Below, piece after piece: positions 13,618 to 15,422 of a DNA stretch of 15,422 nt (positions are counted from its first letter, which is position 1; each line of letters begins with the position of its first letter). The notes under the pieces were generated by a model, which was not told the DNA's origin, did not search any database, and saw only the letters and a list, made by a program, of their open reading frames with translations. The stretch comes from Candidatus Zhuqueibacterota bacterium (GTDB lineage: Bacteria; Zhuqueibacterota; Zhuqueibacteria; Residuimicrobiales; Krinioviventaceae): contig RQOI01000393.1 in the NCBI GenBank assembly GCA_003854995.1, forward strand, positions 1-15,422. The letters run 5' to 3'. Made by a program: the position numbers and the translations under genes.

Positions 13618-15090
13618 TTACCTCCCGAGAACCATTTGTACGTATTCAGCCTTTTCAAGAATGACATTGACGACAGGATCGAGCGTCACATTCCGTATTC
13701 CTGGTGCAACCAACAGCCCTCCGATTAGACAAATCACTGCCAAGCAGATCATGGCGACATTCATACCGAGACCAACTTTTTCGACTGGCGCAACATTAAC
13801 ATCCTGTCGCAAGCCGTAGCGTTGAATTTTCATCACTGCGGCGAGGGTGAGAATGCTGCCAAGGATGGCAAAGAGGGCCAAAAGTGGCTGTCCGGCTGCG
13901 ACAGCGGCTATGATGATGATCAGCTTGCTGAAGAATCCATTGAAAGGAGGAATACCGGAGATGGCCAGAGAGGCGATGATGGATGTACCCGAGGTAATGG
14001 GCAAGAACTTTCCGACCTTGCCGAGTTTGCGCAAATCCCGCGTACCCATTGCCAATTCAACGCTGCCGGCGTCATAAAATAAAAGTGACTTGAATATAGC
14101 ATGATTGAATAAGTGAAAGATCGCTCCCAGGATACCGAGCGGCGTCGCCAGGCCGATGCCCAATAAAATGTAGCCAATTTGACTGATGCTGCTGTAGGCT
14201 AGCAGCCGTTTGTAATCCCATTGAATGATGGCTAAAAAGCCGCCGATGAGAACCGAAATCGTGCCAATGACGATGAAAATGGTGAGGAATACGGCCGGCG
14301 CATCGAGCACATTGAAAAAGATGCGCGTGATCGCATAGATGCCGAGCACTTTGATGAGCACGCCGGAGAGCATGGCCGAAATCGGCGCCGGCGCCGAGCT
14401 GTGCGCATCCGGCAGCCAGGCGTGAAACGGCATGGCGGCGGCTTTGAGTCCAAAGCCGGCTAAAAATAATCCACCCACCCACAGCACGATTCCTGACGGC
14501 AGCGACGGGATCGCTTGCGCAATCCGTGCCATGGTGAGCGTCGATGTGGCGCTATAGAGGACGCCAATGGCGATCAAAATCAAAGTGGAAGAGACAGCGC
14601 CCATGATGGCATATTTGAAAGCGGCCTCATATTCTTCAGCCCGGCAGCCATAGGCGACGAGCGCGAAAGCAGCGAACAGGGCGATTTCCATGAACACATA
14701 GAGATTAAAAATATCGCCGGTGAGAATGACGCCGTTCATGCCGGTGAGCATAAACATGAACAGGCCGTAATACTTGAAATCCTGGCCGAGATGCCGGATG
14801 TACTGGATCGAATAGATGATAGCGGTGAGCGCCACCAGATTGACGATGATCAGCATAAAGCCGGACAGCGAGTCCAGCACCAGAGCAATGCCTATGGGGA
14901 GCTTCCAGTTGCCCATTTCGTAGAGAATGGTCTCTCCTCGCAAACGCGCAAAACTGACCAGCGAAAGAATGAGAAGGACAACGGTCGCGATCAGCGACAG
15001 CGAAATGCCCCAGACATCCTTTTTTCCAGCAATGAGCGTTATGAAAAACGCTGCGAGCAACGGAATTATGATGAAATAGGGAAGCATCAT
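13618..15090 (-). CDS. mnhD: Mrp-type antiporter subunit D (NuoN/MrpD-like proton-conducting protein)
   Basis: A 490-residue polytopic subunit of the Mrp/complex I antiporter-like family, at the usual MrpD length. The ion-path residues are intact: Glu135 in NLYVFMEIALFA, Lys216 in GFGLKAAAMPFHAWLPDAH and Lys334 in HLFNHAIFKSLLF. Membrane segments run through the whole protein. It is assigned to MrpD rather than NuoM/NuoN because of its neighbours mnhC and mnhE and its position in canonical order. It starts four bases into the mnhC stop (ATGA), has AGGAG nine bases upstream, and ends one base before mnhE begins. It probably carries H+, or H+/Na+, across the cytoplasmic membrane. Confidence 0.95.
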   Translation of the reverse strand: MMLPYFIIIPLLAAFFITLIAGKKDVWGISLSLIATVVLLILSLVSFARLRGETILYEMGNWKLPIGIALVLDSLSGFMLIIVNLVALTAIIYSIQYIRHLGQDFKYYGLFMFMLTGMNGVILTGDIFNLYVFMEIALFAAFALVAYGCRAEEYEAAFKYAIMGAVSSTLILIAIGVLYSATSTLTMARIAQAIPSLPSGIVLWVGGLFLAGFGLKAAAMPFHAWLPDAHSSAPAPISAMLSGVLIKVLGIYAITRIFFNVLDAPAVFLTIFIVIGTISVLIGGFLAIIQWDYKRLLAYSSISQIGYILLGIGLATPLGILGAIFHLFNHAIFKSLLFYDAGSVELAMGTRDLRKLGKVGKFLPITSGTSIIASLAISGIPPFNGFFSKLIIIIAAVAAGQPLLALFAILGSILTLAAVMKIQRYGLRQDVNVAPVEKVGLGMNVAMICLAVICLIGGLLVAPGIRNVTLDPVVNVILEKAEYVQMVLGR

Positions 15091-15422
15091 CCGCGTAATC
15101 TCCTGATTTTTGCGATATCAAACGTGCCGTATTTCTGCAAGAGCCGCACCGCCAAGGCGACGAGCAGAGCCGTCGTGCCGAGCTCGATGACGATGGAGGT
15201 CAGCACGAGCGCCTGCGGCAGTGGATCGACCATCGGGCCAGCCTCGACGCCGGTCAATATGGGAAATGTCGCACCGTGTCGGTAAGCAAACAGGACGAGA
15301 AACAGATTTGCCGCGTAACCCATGATGCCGAGAGAGAGAATGATTTTGATCAAATCGCGTTTGGCAATGACGCCGTACAGTCCCACCAGAAACAACGCAA
15401 AACACAAGAGATAGACGGTCAT
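15087..15422 (-). CDS. mnhC: Mrp-type cation/proton antiporter subunit C (NuoK-like)
   Basis: A 111-residue MnhC/MrpC subunit, homologous to NuoK of complex I, with three predicted membrane segments and the family signature DPLPQALVLTSIVIELGTTA (68-87). Its ATG is the last three bases of the window, so the ribosome site and any earlier start cannot be judged. The length matches the family (about 113), so it is probably complete. Its stop overlaps the mnhD start by four bases. mnhA and mnhB would be expected just beyond the edge. Confidence 0.92.
   Translation of the reverse strand: MTVYLLCFALFLVGLYGVIAKRDLIKIILSLGIMGYAANLFLVLFAYRHGATFPILTGVEAGPMVDPLPQALVLTSIVIELGTTALLVALAVRLLQKYGTFDIAKIRRLRG

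Noticed and set aside
13618..15422. mnhD and mnhC as NuoN/NuoK of respiratory complex I
   Set aside because: The gene order C-D-E-F-G with recognisable MnhE, MnhF and MnhG partners is specific to Mrp antiporters; no other complex I subunit except a HycF/NuoI-like protein is present.

Overview
The window looks like a bacterial chromosome segment from the FCB superphylum, most likely a Calditrichota/KSB1- or Ignavibacteria-like anaerobe. The main clue is a large secreted protein with a C-terminal type IX-style sorting domain containing the NYPNPFNPST motif, which is very common in those lineages. A fused SpmA/SpmB protein, Shine-Dalgarno-led genes and moderately high GC fit this. The assignment is inference, because no rRNA or other marker gene is present.

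Layout. Positions 14-1249 (+) encode a fused SpmA-SpmB membrane protein. A 335-bp non-coding gap follows. Positions 1585-4299 (+) encode a 904-residue exported protein with seven carboxypeptidase-regulatory-like beta-sandwich repeats and a sorting domain, ended by a strong intrinsic terminator. Positions 4403-5239 (+) encode a membrane protein with a transglutaminase-like domain. Positions 5285-11146 (+) hold a complete [NiFe]-hydrogenase maturation set in the order hypA-hypB-hypF-hypC-hypD-hypE. A good sigma70-like promoter and a palindrome lie between hypA and hypB, and a perfect 18-bp stem inverted repeat lies between hypD and hypE.

The rest is on the minus strand and converges on hypE. 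Read in its own direction from the right edge, it is mnhC-mnhD-mnhE-mnhF-mnhG (Mrp-type multisubunit cation/proton antiporter), then a 162-bp gap filled largely by an inverted-repeat element, then a HycF/NuoI-like two-cluster ferredoxin subunit and a HycI-type hydrogenase maturation endopeptidase.

How the genes work together. HypA/B insert nickel, HypE/F make the cyanide ligands, and HypC/D assemble Fe(CN)2CO. The HycI-type protease then trims the large subunit of a group 4, membrane-bound [NiFe]-hydrogenase. The HycF-like subunit would carry electrons to that enzyme, and the Mrp subunits would couple electron transfer to H+ or Na+ movement. The catalytic large and small subunits, the NuoH-like subunit and mnhA/mnhB are not in this window. 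If the model is right they lie beyond the right edge. The most interesting reading is therefore one arm of an Mrp-linked, energy-converting hydrogenase locus placed tail-to-tail with its own maturation operon.
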